A stretch of DNA of 64,000 nt, from positions 12,256,921-12,320,920 of the forward strand of contig NC_053194.1 of the NCBI RefSeq assembly GCF_905163445.1, given 5' to 3'. The notes under the pieces were generated by a model. That model did no database searches. It was not told the DNA's origin and saw only the letters and a program-made list of their open reading frames with translations. Made by a program: the position numbers and the translations under genes. Shown here in pieces: positions 52,750 to 63,700 of this stretch (its first letter is position 1; each line of letters starts with the position of its first letter). This DNA is from Pararge aegeria (lineage: Eukaryota; Arthropoda; Insecta; Lepidoptera; Nymphalidae).

Positions 52750-52880
52750 CATAGTAAAAAACAAAGTCTCTCCCCCTGTTTGTACGCTTAGATCTTTTGA
52801 ACTACGCAACGCGTTTTCAATAGACAGAACTGAATCAAGATGAAGGTTTATATGTTTATAGTATGCATGCATACTATGGT
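52750..52880. repeat. Dispersed repeat ending in a 20-bp palindrome
   Basis: TCTCCCCCTGTTTGTACGCT, TAGATCTTTTGAACTACGCA, CGTTTTCAATAGACAG and GATGAAGGTTTATATG are phrases I recall from a lepidopteran repeat. 52858-52877 is a perfect palindrome of AT and GCATGC. Confidence 0.55.
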
Positions 52881-53980
52881 AGAAATAAGCCAAGAAATTC
52901 AAAGTTCTGTAATCATAATGTTATTAATCACGCAACACTGCACAATATGGAACTGTAATTGACCTGTGAGAAGCCGGGGTGTATCAATAGTATTACACAA
53001 ACTACAACAATACAAATACAGTAACAGAAAAAACGAAACGCACTTACAGGCAGCGACCAATAGAAAACCGGTTATGCAAAATCAATTGCCGCTCAACACA
53101 ATATTTTTATTTAGCGATAACTCAATACAGGAAATGTTATCTTAAACATTGTCTCTTTGAATGTAACCATCAAAGCATGCTCCGTAACGGTGGAACTATT
53201 TTCTCGCAAACGGTAGCTGTCACTGTTCCACAACTCTTTCCACTCTGTTTGAACTTCAACTAGCATTAGAGCATAGTGGCGTACCTATGAGCTATTTGTT
53301 TCAGTAGATTATTATCGTACTGATTATATAGGTGATAATTCATTATTTTTATGCATGTCTTTTGTATTGTAGAAACCTACGAAAAACAGAGTCGTAGAAG
53401 CGCAACGTCGTAATATGCCATTATATAGCATTTTTGTCTACACATTCACATAAATTAAATATAGTAATTTAAATACCTAACATTAATAAGTATACATTTT
53501 TTCTGTCAATGTATAATGAAAAGGAGAATGTATAAGAGACAAGGTTTCGATTCCTAAAATACTGGGATCCTACGAATTAATTTACGATATAATGATAAAC
53601 TTTTGTACTTTTTATACGTTTTTTATTTATATTAAGAACAAAGATTAGTCTGTTTTATATTTATATTCCGATAGTTTTGTTAACTATTTGGTTACGAACC
53701 AAGAGCTTCATAGAACGTGATTTTTAGACGAGTATCTGCGGGCTTCCTGTGGGATTCCTCCTCGTTTCCAGCAATACAATTCACACCTAATTGTTTTCGA
53801 CGCTCGCAACGAATCGGCTTGTCACGGAAGTGACGCGGTTGACTCATAATCGTGACTTTGATCGTGACAGTAAGGCTAGCTATTTCCTCAGTCACGTAGA
53901 TTATTGATTTAGTAGGTAAGCGTAGCAAATTCAAAAGACTTTTTGCAATATGACGCTGTAATATCGATTTTTAACTAATA
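52881..53980. other. Unique tract, no gene seen
   Basis: Short minus-strand frames near 53692-53934 are in a GC-richer patch (GCACGGAAG-like, GTCACGGAAGTGACGCGGTT) but match nothing known to me. Confidence 0.4.
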
Positions 53981-53984
53981 AAAA

Positions 53985-54235
53985 AGTTGCATATTGACAT
54001 AGCTATAGGGGCATAGCTCGGAGAACCGATGGGCGTTGGGGTCCCAAAGTGCTGGAATGGCGACCTCGCACCGGTTAACGCAGCGTTGATAGACACCGGA
54101 CGAGGTGGATAGATGACATCAAACGAGTCGCAGGACGCCGCTGTACCCAAGCGGCACAAGACCGTGGTATTATGAACTCCCTACAAAAGACCTATGTCCA
54201 GCAGTGGCCTTTAATCTGTGGATATGATAATGATA
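53985..54235 (+). pseudogene. RTE-like LINE 3' end
   Basis: GTTGGGGTCCCAAAGTGCTG, GGTTAACGCAGCGTTGATAG, GATAGATGACATCAAACGAG, GTCGCAGGACGCCGCTGTAC, CTACAAAAGACCTATGTCCA, CAGCAGTGGCCTTTAATC, then GATATGATAATGATATTG. Close relative of 20110-20350 and in better condition. Confidence 0.75.
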
Positions 54236-55559
54236 TTGACAGAGAACCTAATATAAAGTTTAAACTATAGCAAAAGTTTTTATACTATGACTGTCGTAAA
54301 ACATACTATGGCTTACCACAGCTGCTCAAAAGAAAAACACTTTTTATTTTGCTCACTTCATAAAAAGCCAAAAAAGTAGACACTGGAGACACTTATGAGC
54401 GTAATCAATTCGATTAAAGAAGATTAAAAGGCAGGAAACTCACATCTATAGCGCGGAAATTAAGCCGAAAATCGCATAAAAAATTTGACAGTCAACGTGC
54501 GTGCCACACCGCTTTATTGGTGCGTACTCCGATAAATTGGCTACAAGGCCGTAACTTGCTGTACAAAGTACGGTGAGCGAGAGTCATCGAATAATTGTAC
54601 TGCCAATAGCTTACCCAGAATGCCCTTTATTTTTACCGAAGCAATGCGAAGTAGCCGAAGGTATTTTAATGTAATGGTTGGACACATTACCGCACTTAAT
54701 TTTGCCCTAATGTGTATCCGAGTTTAAGAATCTCGTCTTTCGGCCTGCTCCGTTTTTCCCTCGAATATCTGAATCGTCGATGAGCCAGATAAAGCGGGTA
54801 TTCTTTAAATATGCAAAGCGCAAACTTTGTGGTGCACTCTTCCGACAGGATACTGAATAATTTTACACGCTCTTAAGGCTTGCGTGTCCTGTTAATTTAA
54901 AAGCCTTACATTGACACAGTTAAAAGGGTTTTTAATTATTCAATGAATGAAAAGAGTCATTCCTGTCGGCGAAATAAGGAAATAAATGCAATTTTTGAGA
55001 ACATTGGGAGCATTGATTGGGGCTATTGACATTAACGAAAAACGGCCTGAATTTGGGCATTTTACCATCATTGGTTTCCGATTCTTTTGGCATTCCTGCC
55101 GAAATTCCCCGGTCGTTACTTCTCGTCGGCTGAATTTCTTACGACATGTAGGTACCTTTCTAAACTATTCGCCGGGATAATCTCCTAGGCAAAAGGCATC
55201 AGGCATCTAGTCCATAAGCATCTTCTAGGAGAGCCTGTTCCAATCAGACCGCTTTATTGAGTTTCGTCCGTTACGATCATCTTCAGACTACTAACCGAAG
55301 ATGACCTCTACAAAAAGTTCGCATAGATATTATTTTTTTAATGATAACATTAATTTTATTTTTTGTCATCCGAGTGGAAAATAATCTTCAATATGGAGTT
55401 TCAAAATTTTTTTTTGGTACAGTTAAACCGACAAAGAAAATATTTGAGAAATAATTTGTCGAGCATACACCATCAAGTTTTTAGCATGTTTGACGGATCT
55501 TAAGGTCCTTCTCAAGGTTTTTTCTCAATATCTAGAGCCACAATAAAGTGTGAGATTCT
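54236..55559. other. Unique tract with non-repeat, balanced patches
   Basis: 54480-54900 and 54960-55160 have more even composition and no repeat match (for example GCCAGATAAAGCGGGTATTC and ATATGCAAAGCGCAAACTTT). They have no coding pattern. They could be conserved non-coding or regulatory sequence, which is inference. Confidence 0.4.
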
Positions 55560-56230
55560 TTTCCTACGTCAACTTATTCGATCGCGTGTAATTTCGATTT
55601 ATATGGTATCGAAAAGGCGGTCATTCGGGTCCTCACCGTTAGGCCTGGACCAGTCGGGGGTTCTGTTCTCGAAGCAGGAAGTGTAGCTTACGCTTCCTGC
55701 CCGGGCTTTTAGAACTTTTAAATAGCGCTAAGGCCGCGCTTTTTCGGTGCCAGCCTTGTGGTTGGTGTCGAATACGCGAGAGCTCACGAGGCAGGGGACG
55801 CCCATCGAAAGAGCTCCAGAGTTACAAGCCTGTTTTCCAGTATTGTAACAAGATGGCACTCTTTCTTTAAATTCACATTTAGCCAACCCAATACTAGCTC
55901 TTTTTTTCTCGTAGGGGTTCACCGCGCCACGGGGAGGCACGGTGGTTATGCCGGACTCGTACTGACCAAAACCCCACGGTGTTCCAACCAGTCGCTTCAC
56001 CGGTAACGCTTTCGCACACATCCGCAACCCAGATAGCGGCGCCCGCAGTTGCAGACTCTTCTCTGAGAAATATTTAAATGCCCCTACAATCGCCGAAGGT
56101 GCACCGTGAACACAAGGAGCGCTTTGCAACCCGAGGAAATATCTCCAACGGTTGACGGATTCCCCGCATTCATCACAATTGGCACACAATACTAGCCTGG
56201 AATTGAGCGTTGCTCAACGTCAAATGTAGA
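55560..56230. other. GC-richer island of unknown nature
   Basis: The longest open frame in the window apart from LINE-A (minus, 55728-56189, 153 codons) lies here, and a plus-strand frame overlaps it. The minus frame starts MCANCDECGES and ends near TNHKAGTEKARP. It has a cysteine cluster at the start but no domain I can name. The 55660-55700 region has a CGAAGCAGGAAGTGTAGC / GCTTACGCTTCCTGC inverted pair. Probably a fragment of an unrecognised transposable element. A host exon cannot be excluded. Confidence 0.45.
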
Positions 56231-57006
56231 TGATTCGGAGAGCATGTTAGGCTGTCGGTCCTAGTTCTAATCACTAACACGTTTAAATAATAATCTTTAA
56301 TATCTTTAATATTAATACTCGTAAGTACAATGATTATGATGATAACTGCTTTTAATAGATTAAAGAAAATTCCGCATGACGTTTACGTGTCTACAGTCTA
56401 TATGTAAGTAAACTTGTTATTTGGTTTGGAATAGCATTGCTATTAAATTTATAAAACTGTTAATTAGTCAAGATATAAGAAGCAAAATATTGCGTTAAAT
56501 CCTATAGATTTAAACGATATCAGACAACAGTGTCACACTAAAATAAATCGTTAAAACATTATATATGTCAGCGGAATTAAGTTTCATTGCAGTATTCTTG
56601 AACGTCAACATAAAACACTTCTTATCTCACGCAGATAAATACTGTAACTGACTTTAATATTAAAGATTAAACAATTTAAATTCGTAATTGCAGAGTTATC
56701 CAGCCTAGCCAAAGAGCGAGTGGTAAATTTTACAGATATATTTTATAGATATGCGAGTATAAACGTTCTGTGTACCAGTTTGTATTATTATCTAATCTAT
56801 CATTTATTCTCTTTTATTTTTTTTTTTATTCTTAACAATGCTTAAAAATAAAATAAAAAACACTATTTTAAAAATTTATAAAAAAGATTATTATTATTTT
56901 TTTTTTATTTTATTTATTACCTTATTTTAAAAATATAGCCCTATTGAATAAACGATGTATATTTTTGCGTTTTGCTAGGTTTTTCCAATTTTTCTTTTTA
57001 CTCCTT
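56231..57006. other. AT-rich tract, no gene seen
   Basis: Very T-rich at 56810-56935. No feature recognised. Confidence 0.45.
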
Positions 57007-57250
57007 CTGACGGCCGATTGTCGCAGTGGGTATGGACTCTGCTTTCTTAGTCCAAGGCCGTGGGTTCGTTTCCCACAACTGGACAATGTTTGTGTGATGA
57101 AAAATAATTATTGTTGTTATGAGTAATTATGTAGTATTAGTAAAATTATTCGTCAGTAATCGTATTAACCATAACTCAATCTACGCTTACTTTGGGAGTA
57201 AATCGCGATGTTGGTATTGTCGTGGTATAATTATTTATTTATTATTATTA
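57007..57250 (+). mobile_element. SINE-B, internally shortened
   Basis: Head CTGACGGCCGATTGTCGCAG, box-B GTGGGTTCGTTTCCCACAAC, AATGTTTGTGTGATGAAAAA, then a scrambled centre, CTCAATCTACGCTTACTTTG, GATGTTGGTATTGTCGTGG and a TTATTTATTTATTATTATT tail. Confidence 0.78.
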
Positions 57251-57254
57251 TTAC

Positions 57255-57312
57255 TTATGAACGTTACGGCACGGGTTTCCTCCCACAATGAGAAGGGTTT
57301 ATGCCGAAGTTA
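57255..57312 (-). mobile_element. SINE-A scrap
   Basis: ACGGGTTTCCTCCCACAATG, AGAAGGGTTTATGCCGAAG: complement of the SINE-A 3' quarter. Confidence 0.6.
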
Positions 57313-57793
57313 ATAAGAGTTCGGAGGGAAATTAACAGATTATTCACGTTTAAAAAACTACTAATACAAACCACTCTATGTTCTTCATTAAATATCACTA
57401 TCAGCCTATAGAGCAGAGTCGTCATCATCTTAAATTTGTAGAGACTCCCACACACCATGGCTTTCATCCGATAGTTAGGCAGGTTTTATGCTGTATCGTG
57501 TTCTCTGGTTTTCATGTTTTTGGTAATTTTTTTTTTCTAATATCGCTACTCCACTTTTAGTAAAACCTAGTTCTAGTTACTACTCAAATGTTCCCAGCAG
57601 CTCTTAGGCTGTCTGGGCGATAGCCAATAAAATCTATGGGATCACTAGATAATGAACAAGGATATACGACCATCTGCTACGGAGCTCCTGTCTTTGTCAA
57701 GCGAGTGTGTTGGCAACACCGGGCCGACATAATTTAGCACCACACCCGATGATCTAAAATACCAAAGATACAAAATACTCTGTTAGCCTTAAG

Positions 57794-57833
57794 TCAACTC
57801 CACATCGTATTTTTATATACGATGTGGAGTTGA
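57794..57833. repeat. 17-bp perfect hairpin followed by a T-run
   Basis: TCAACTCCACATCGTAT, loop TTTTAT, then ATACGATGTGGAGTTGA, followed by TATTTTTTTTTG (57834-57845). No mismatch in the stem. It could be a small MITE core, a cruciform, or a short polymerase III-type transcript end. No promoter boxes were identified next to it. Confidence 0.8.
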
Positions 57834-58199
57834 TATTTTTTTTGTACTTACTGGAATTAGTAGTTCAGTTTTACTGTAAGTAGCAAGTTATAAATGGGTC
57901 GTACCGAAAAAAATTACTTCACACAATTTTTTCTGACCAAAATGATTTATAGTAATCTTAAAAGAACATTAAAAGTGATGATGATTTCATTAATATTAAA
58001 ATTAATAATGTTTATTGTGGTGTGGTAATTACATTTGAAAATACGCAAAAGGTATGGATATACTCTGCTGCCTAATTTAGGTAACCCTGTGCTATATATA
58101 CCAGCGACGTACCCTCCTAAATATTGATTAATTACTAAAATAACAAAATCAGTGCATTCTAGATTAACTAATATACTTTATTTGCGTGCACACGCGCAC

Positions 58200-58234
58200 T
58201 TGTGTGTTGTGTGTGTGTGTGTGTGTATGTATGT
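58200..58234. repeat. TG microsatellite
   Basis: TGTGTGTTGTGTGTGTGTGT and onward to GTATGTATG, an imperfect dinucleotide run with TATG extensions to about 58255. Confidence 0.85.
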
Positions 58235-58255
58235 TGTCGTCTTAGTATGTGTATG

Positions 58256-58970
58256 TGTGCGCTTAAACTGGTGAGGTACTCACTTATGATTTAGTTACAA
58301 CGTTTTCTAATGTAAGGGCCTGCTATTTATACCACCGTTATGATATAAACTGATCGATTTAGTAGTATGACATTTTGCACAGAAGTTAATTGTAAAATAA
58401 GGAAAATAATTATTAAAAAACTGATAAAAGGCTGAAAAGTAATCGCAAGGCAGATAAACGGACTTGTTTTTACTTCTTCAAACGTATTGATTAAAGCCAC
58501 AAAGCACTATTTTAAAGTAATTTATTTGCCTCATGTATATTTTAAATTTTGATTTAAAAAAAAATAATGGCATTGGCTTCATGTAAAACTGAAACTATAT
58601 CTTAGGTTATGCATATCACTAACCAAAGCCGAAGCGGACATTTTTCTAAAGACAATACAAGTCTCTCGCCGATGGAATATTCAGAGTGCCTGAAGAATTC
58701 TTATTCTCGCACCCGCTAATGAATAGCTATTCTTTGGGCATTTTAACTATGGCCGACGGAATGGCATTTGTGTGTACAGGTTTCTTAAAAGGTCCCCCGA
58801 TATGCGTCAGACCCTTTCCGCTTCGCTTAATTTATGGCCACACATCTTTTTAGTTTGTTTACATTAATTATTAACCCCATTAAGATTTCGCTCGTCGTGC
58901 TTCGGGCGTTTCGTCTCCTTTTATTGGATTTATCGACCAGAAGCAAAGGATTGTCATATTTAGCTTAGCA
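58256..58970. other. Unique tract; 58600-58935 not repeat-like
   Basis: No gene. The 58600-58935 part has balanced composition, homeodomain-like ATTAATTATTAACC and TAATTTATGGCC motifs and no repeat match. A candidate non-coding conserved element by appearance only. Confidence 0.4.
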
Positions 58971-59135
58971 TCATCATCATCATCACCAACTTTAACCGAC
59001 TGACGTCCACTACTGGACATAGGTCTTTTTTAGGGAGCTCCAGAATTCACTGGACCGCTTGTTTCCAGCGAGTCCCAGCAACTCGTTTGATATCGTCTGT
59101 CCACCTCGTTGGGGATCGACCAACGCTGCGTTTAC
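58971..59135 (-). pseudogene. RTE-like LINE 3' end
   Basis: Plus-strand CATCATCATCATCATCACC (tail complement), CGTCCACTACTGGACATAGG, TTTTAGGGAGCTCCAGAATT, CAACTCGTTTGATATCGTCT and CAACGCTGCGTTTACTAG. The minus frame ends SLKKTYVQ, the C-terminus of RTE-like proteins. Confidence 0.75.
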
Positions 59136-59330
59136 TAGTAAACTTAAATTAAATATGTGGTGAAATGTAAAGTCACGGATAATAAAATTCAATTCAATTT
59201 ATGTTCATTTTGTAAGCCAATGCGTCTGCAAAGTTAGAGCCCGTTTCTATAAAATATTTAAAAATGATTCCATCTTGATTGTACCTATTTAGTAATTTAT
59301 TTAACTCAATAGTGGTTTTCTAGTTTTCCA

Positions 59331-59570
59331 TCATCATTAAATCAACCAATTTCATCCACTTCTAGGCATAGATCTTATGTAAGGGTTCCGCTTTCATCCA
59401 GCGGCTTTCTGCGACCAGTTTAAATATTGTCGTCGGTCTAACCGTAGTAGTGGGTCAACCACGTTGTGTTTACCGGCGCGACGTTGGCATTCCAATACCT
59501 CGAGACGTCCAACGACCATCAGTTCTCAGAGCTATATGCCCCGCCCATTGCCCATTCCGGTTATAATTTT
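59331..59570 (-). pseudogene. RTE-like LINE 3' end, decayed
   Basis: CATCATCATTAAATCAACC, ATCCACTTCTAGGCATAGAT, AACCACGTTGTGTTTACCGG, GGCATTCCAATACCTCGAGA and TGCCCCGCCCATTGCCCATT. Same module order as 51990-52245, with many changes. Confidence 0.65.
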
Positions 59571-60074
59571 TATCAAAATCAATTTAATTTATTTCAACAC
59601 AGTCCATTAATAATTTCTAAGCAGAAAACAATCGAAACGGCGCGGTAATAAGTTAAACATATCTCTATTAGATACGGTTGTCTATCACGGTATGTTAGAG
59701 TCCATTTTTATTATGAATAAGCGTACAAAAAATATTATTTATCATAATATTGTTGTCAAGCAATCAATTACATTTTGATCGCATTCATTTGAATAGATAT
59801 ATGATATCGTCTTCATTTAAAATCGATATAAATATTCTTCCTATATTATTGTTTTCTAAACATATATTTAATAAAATGTTATGAGTTTATATTATTATAA
59901 TCCAAACATAAGTAGTTAAATGTTATAACAAAGTTTAATATCTTTATTCTTATTCATTAAAGAGCGTCGTGAGCGTTGTTCTTATTAATTTAAATATTAT
60001 TAAACTAGCTACTTCTAGCTTACCTGAATTTTTATTGGAATACGCCTGACAAGTTCATAGATAAATCACTGTGT
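59571..60074. other. AT-rich stretch, no gene seen
   Basis: No recognised repeat or frame. Confidence 0.4.
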
Positions 60075-60320
60075 ATGCTGCATCACGCGAACTTGTTCTC
60101 ATGGACAAGAAGCATGAGTGGGTTGGGTCAAAAAACTATATTATAGTCGGGTACTGGCGTAGCCTGGTCATTGGAAAGCACAGTTGTGTAGATTCCTAAA
60201 AGGTGGACTGAAGTTATATCGAGTCAAAGGGATTCGTTGGATATAAGCGACAAAAAAGGTCATCTGGGAATCCATACAAAAAACTTATGTACAGTAGAGG
60301 CCGTCCTTCGTTTGAGATGT
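60075..60320 (+). pseudogene. RTE-like LINE 3' end, decayed
   Basis: GGTGGACTGAAGTTATATCG, AGTCAAAGGGATTCGTTGG and GAATCCATACAAAAAACTTA, TGTACAGTAGAGGCCG fit the RRWTEDI...VKG...W...Y pattern and the CAGTGG ending of RTE-like elements, with several frame breaks. Confidence 0.55.
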
Positions 60321-60617
60321 TTGTCATATTAAATTTATGACTACGTTTGTTTAACAATGTTACTTAAGTTTTTACTAGTACCTAATTGATAAGAATTGTG
60401 TTAATAATAAAGGCTAAAGTAAGAGGCTAGACAGTTAAGTATGTTATGTGGTATTGGTCACAATTATATAGTCATCATCACAATATAGTAAATGTTTAAA
60501 ACTATTTTTATTTTCCAGAGTTTCAAATATATCGCGGTCAGAAGAATGATTCTTTTTGATTAATTTTTATAGATATCTATTAAAGTACAGTGGGATTGTT
60601 TCTTCTTAGTCGTTACA

Positions 60618-60985
60618 GTCTTGACAGACTGGTCGTGGTCGTCATCTGTGTGTTGTGGCTCGCTTGAAAATACTTCGCCACTCTTCTCCAACGGTTGCCT
60701 TTCTTGCGCATTCATGTAGAGGAGCCTCGATTGTGGCCTTCACTTGGTCCGTCCATCTTATCGGTGATCTTCCGCGTGCTCTGGTACCTTCTACTTTCCC
60801 TTGAATCACAAGTCGCTTAATGAACACGTCATTACGTGACCGAAGAAACTAAGAATTTGCGCTTGAACTGCAGAAGATATACGCTGTTTGATGCTCAGTT
60901 CGTCAAGAATTGATTAATTAGTACTCACTCTCTAAGGTCACTCCCAACATTCTCCTCCAGCACCACATTTCAAGATGTTTGTTTA
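60618..60985 (-). pseudogene. RTE-like LINE 3' end, second family
   Basis: The minus frame 60827-60642 reads VEGTRARGRSPIRWTDQVKA, then RKATVGEEWRSIFKRATTH. This is the RGR.P.RWTDQIK...W..I...AT pattern of a second RTE-like family. Upstream to 60985 there is continuing homology (CTGGAGGAGAATGTTGGGAG on the minus strand) with frame breaks. It has no TGATGA tail. Confidence 0.7.
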
Positions 60986-61544
60986 GAAAAGCAAGAAACT
61001 CAACGGTTGCTGTTTACCGAACGTCAATATATATTTTTTTAATTTAACAATCATTATATTATCTTTTGTGAGTTAAAAGGAGAAAAGAATACTTCCATAA
61101 AAAACATCAATTCGGCATTAAAACGTAACTTTTATGTAACACGAGCACCTATTGTTTAGATATAATAATATGCGTTACTTTTAAAAACATAATCTAAAAC
61201 GAACTGTGAATTAATGTTTTAAAAGCGTAAAAATACCTTAGTCTGTTTCTAGATAGAATAGTTAAACTAAAAAGTAGAAACTTTGTCGCCTAAAGTTAAA
61301 GTTTTAGCTCGCTCCGACCCGTTTTTTACCACTTTTTTAACATATCAAAGGGCCACGTAACGTCCCTGTCACCATGCCCTGAATATATTAATACTAATAG
61401 AGGTTTTACTACCTAAGGGGTTTTGTATCGGAAACTACTGATGTTGAGGTGACAAAAGATCAGTCAGTGACTGTTCGCTAGGTTAACAATATTTACGAGG
61501 TTACATTGTATTTAAATAATGATCGTCCGGAGACGTACCTACTA
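60986..61544. other. AT-rich stretch, no gene seen
   Basis: Nothing recognised except an AAGCAAGAAACTCAACGGTTGC phrase near 60990 that recalls the LINE-A 3' UTR. Confidence 0.4.
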
Positions 61545-61850
61545 CATCATCATATCGACCCATTGCCGTCACACTACAGCGCACGGGTCTCCTCCCAAAA
61601 TGAGAAGGGGTTAAAGCCGTAGTCCACCACGCTAGCCCAGTGCGAATTGGTGGACTCCACATACCTTTGAGAAGATTATGTAGAACTCTCAGGCATGCAA
61701 GTTTTCTCACGATTTTTTCCTTCACCGTTGAAGCAGGTGATATTCTTGATTACTTAAAACGCACGTAACTCAGAAAAGTTGGAGGTGCGTGCTTCACTCA
61801 GCCCCCCGAAAGTGAAGTTGAGCTCCTACCCAATGCGCTAACACCGCTTC
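61545..61850 (-). mobile_element. SINE-A, full length
   Basis: The cleanest minus-strand SINE-A: tail CATCATCATATCGACCC, GGTCTCCTCCCAAAATGAGA, TCCACCACGCTAGCCCAGTG, CTCTCAGGCATGCAAGTTTT, CGCACGTAACTCAGAAAAGT, box B region CCCCGAAAGTGAAGTTG and the head end GCTAACACCGCTTC. About 306 bases. Confidence 0.85.
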
Positions 61851-61965
61851 CTACCTACTTCTTCGACAGATTGTATAAAACGTGAGCTTGCATAAAAATC
61901 CTATTATAACGTGAAGGATTACTTATACGATAAAAAAAACTTCATAGCTTAATATAAATTTACTG

Positions 61966-62160
61966 TGAGGTGGTGATAGCAAAAAAAATCTACCCGGCTA
62001 AGTTTGTTTTGCTTTTAAAACCCTCGTAGCTTTAGGTTTAAGTTGACGAACGAAGTTATCACTATTCCCTTACAATTATGTAAACATATTATATGTATGA
62101 ACGCTTCATAAGTGCCTGTGATAGGCCTACATGAATAAAGAAGTTTTGAATTTGAAATTT
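61966..62160 (+). mobile_element. LINE-C 3' end
   Basis: CTGTGAGGTGGTGATAGCAA, CTACCCGGCTAAGTTTG, AAACCCTCGTAGCTTTAGG, ATGAACGCTTCATAAGTGCC, then AATAAAGAAGTTTTGAATTT. It lacks the CAGGGCGCGTTTGG block of other copies (about 30-base deletion). Confidence 0.75.
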
Positions 62161-62164
62161 TGAA

Positions 62165-62350
62165 TCATACCTATTTCTGTCGCCAAGTAGCATTGTTTGA
62201 ATGTTACGTTCCGGTCTGAAAGGTGGGATGCAAAAGTAAATGCAGTCACATAAGGTTTAACACCTACGCCTTGGTTGATCACACAGTAGCAGGACTTATT
62301 CCTATCATGCCATGTGTTGCTGCTCATAGGCGATGGTTTTCCATTAACCC
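62165..62350 (-). repeat. REP-1 copy
   Basis: TTCTGTCGCCAAGTAGCATT, GTTACGTTCCGGTCTGAAAG, ACCTACGCCTTGGTTGATC and CATAGGCGATGGTTTTCC in the complement order of REP-1. Confidence 0.55.
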
Positions 62351-62694
62351 GTGCTAGGCTGCTTGGTCCGTCTATTATTGCTATAAAAAAAACTATTTTT
62401 TTTTGGTCATCGAATATTCTTTAGTCGTTATAATTTAACTTCAATAAAAGGCCATCATAACAAGTTACAAAACCATCTGCCTCTATAAGGTTAAAGTGAC
62501 ATTCAAATAATTTCAGAGTCGAAGGAACACGACTTTTTGCTCAGCTTTTACTCGATTTGCATGTCAACCGCTTATCAACGGAATGCAACTTGTCGACTGT
62601 AGTAATCGGCAACTGTGCGATTCAGCTGCAAAAACTATAAGCAAGTTTATTATTGCCTTCAGAGCTTACTACCATTCTTTAAAGAAGTATTACT

Positions 62695-62800
62695 TAAAAA
62701 TTAAAGTTATTAATGACATACCTTGACTTTAATATTATAGTAACTATAATATTACTTTAATATTATAGTAACTAATTATAGTAACTAAAACAAAAAACGT
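62695..62800. repeat. AT-rich repeated TTATAGTAAC units
   Basis: TTTAATATTATAGTAACTAT occurs twice and TTATAGTAACTAA a third time, with internal inverted symmetry (TAGTTAC...). Confidence 0.65.
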
Positions 62801-63529
62801 CAACAATATTAAAATAATACTACTGTTATGATGATAGTAGGCTACCAGTTAAATAAAATAAAACTAGTACTGTATAAGTTTTATCAAAGCTACAGATAAT
62901 TTTCCTCACATGTATCGTCTTAATTATCGCATTAATACTGATATTATACTGTAGGTAGGTACTAAAATTGTCCGCCAGCGCGGACTGAAGCAGCGTGCCC
63001 CCAGCACGATCTATGAACCCTTTCTTCTATGTTCACTTTATATGCCCATATATTAGGACATTACAATGAAACAAAAAAATGAAATGATTATGAAGTTATT
63101 TGCGTGTGACTAGAGGTTTGAATTTCAACCGACAAATAAGTAGGTACACATACTCTTTGCAAAAGCTCCTTAAGCTTATTTGGAGGTCGAATAAATATCT
63201 TGTCATGTTTTTGACCATTAATTACTCAGTAATAAAATTTGCGGAAACTTTTTAGAACATAGAGCTTGTCCGTTGTAATACTAACACCGTGCTTATTTCT
63301 GCCGTAAATAAGCATTGTTGCAATGTTGTAATTTAAGGCATACGATGGACGTATAACTGTTAAAAAAAAACTAATCATGCATCAACCCGTAATATGAACT
63401 AATCATAAATACACGTAGTATGTAGATAATACCCGGGTTGGTACAGTTTGAGATAATCAGTATAGATTATATCTATTATATTATATCTCTTATACCTACC
63501 TACCTTTCAGGAGTTGACGATTAAGGGAA
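62801..63529. other. AT-rich stretch with a REP-1 scrap
   Basis: 63285-63330 (TTATTTCTGCCGTAAATAAG, CATTGTTGCAATGTTG) is a minus-strand REP-1 scrap. Nothing else recognised. Confidence 0.4.
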
Positions 63530-63700
63530 TTGGTGTTGTGGCCTTGTACCTCGGAGAGCAAGGCTGTCGGTACCAGTAACCAAAATGTGATAATAATATT
63601 TAAAGCCCGCCACCCTGCATTAATATAGCATGGTGGGTCTATGCTCTAAAACCCTCTGTGGTGTGAAAGAGGTGCCATCCTAGACTGAGGGCCTCTTTCT
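63530..63700 (+). mobile_element. RTE-like 3' module
   Basis: GCAAGGCTGTCGGTACCAGT, AAAGCCCGCCACCCTGCATT, ATAGCATGGTGGGTCTATGC, TCTAAAACCCTCTGTGGTGT and GACTGAGGGCCTCTTTCTCG. It resembles the 3' region of a lepidopteran RTE-like family as I recall. Coding part absent. Confidence 0.5.

Noticed and set aside
52858..52877. 20-bp palindrome as a regulatory site
   Set aside because: Short, alternating and within a dispersed repeat; expected at some frequency by chance.
55728..56189. 153-codon minus-strand frame as a host gene
   Set aside because: No recognisable domain and an overlapping open frame on the other strand; kept only as an island of unknown nature.
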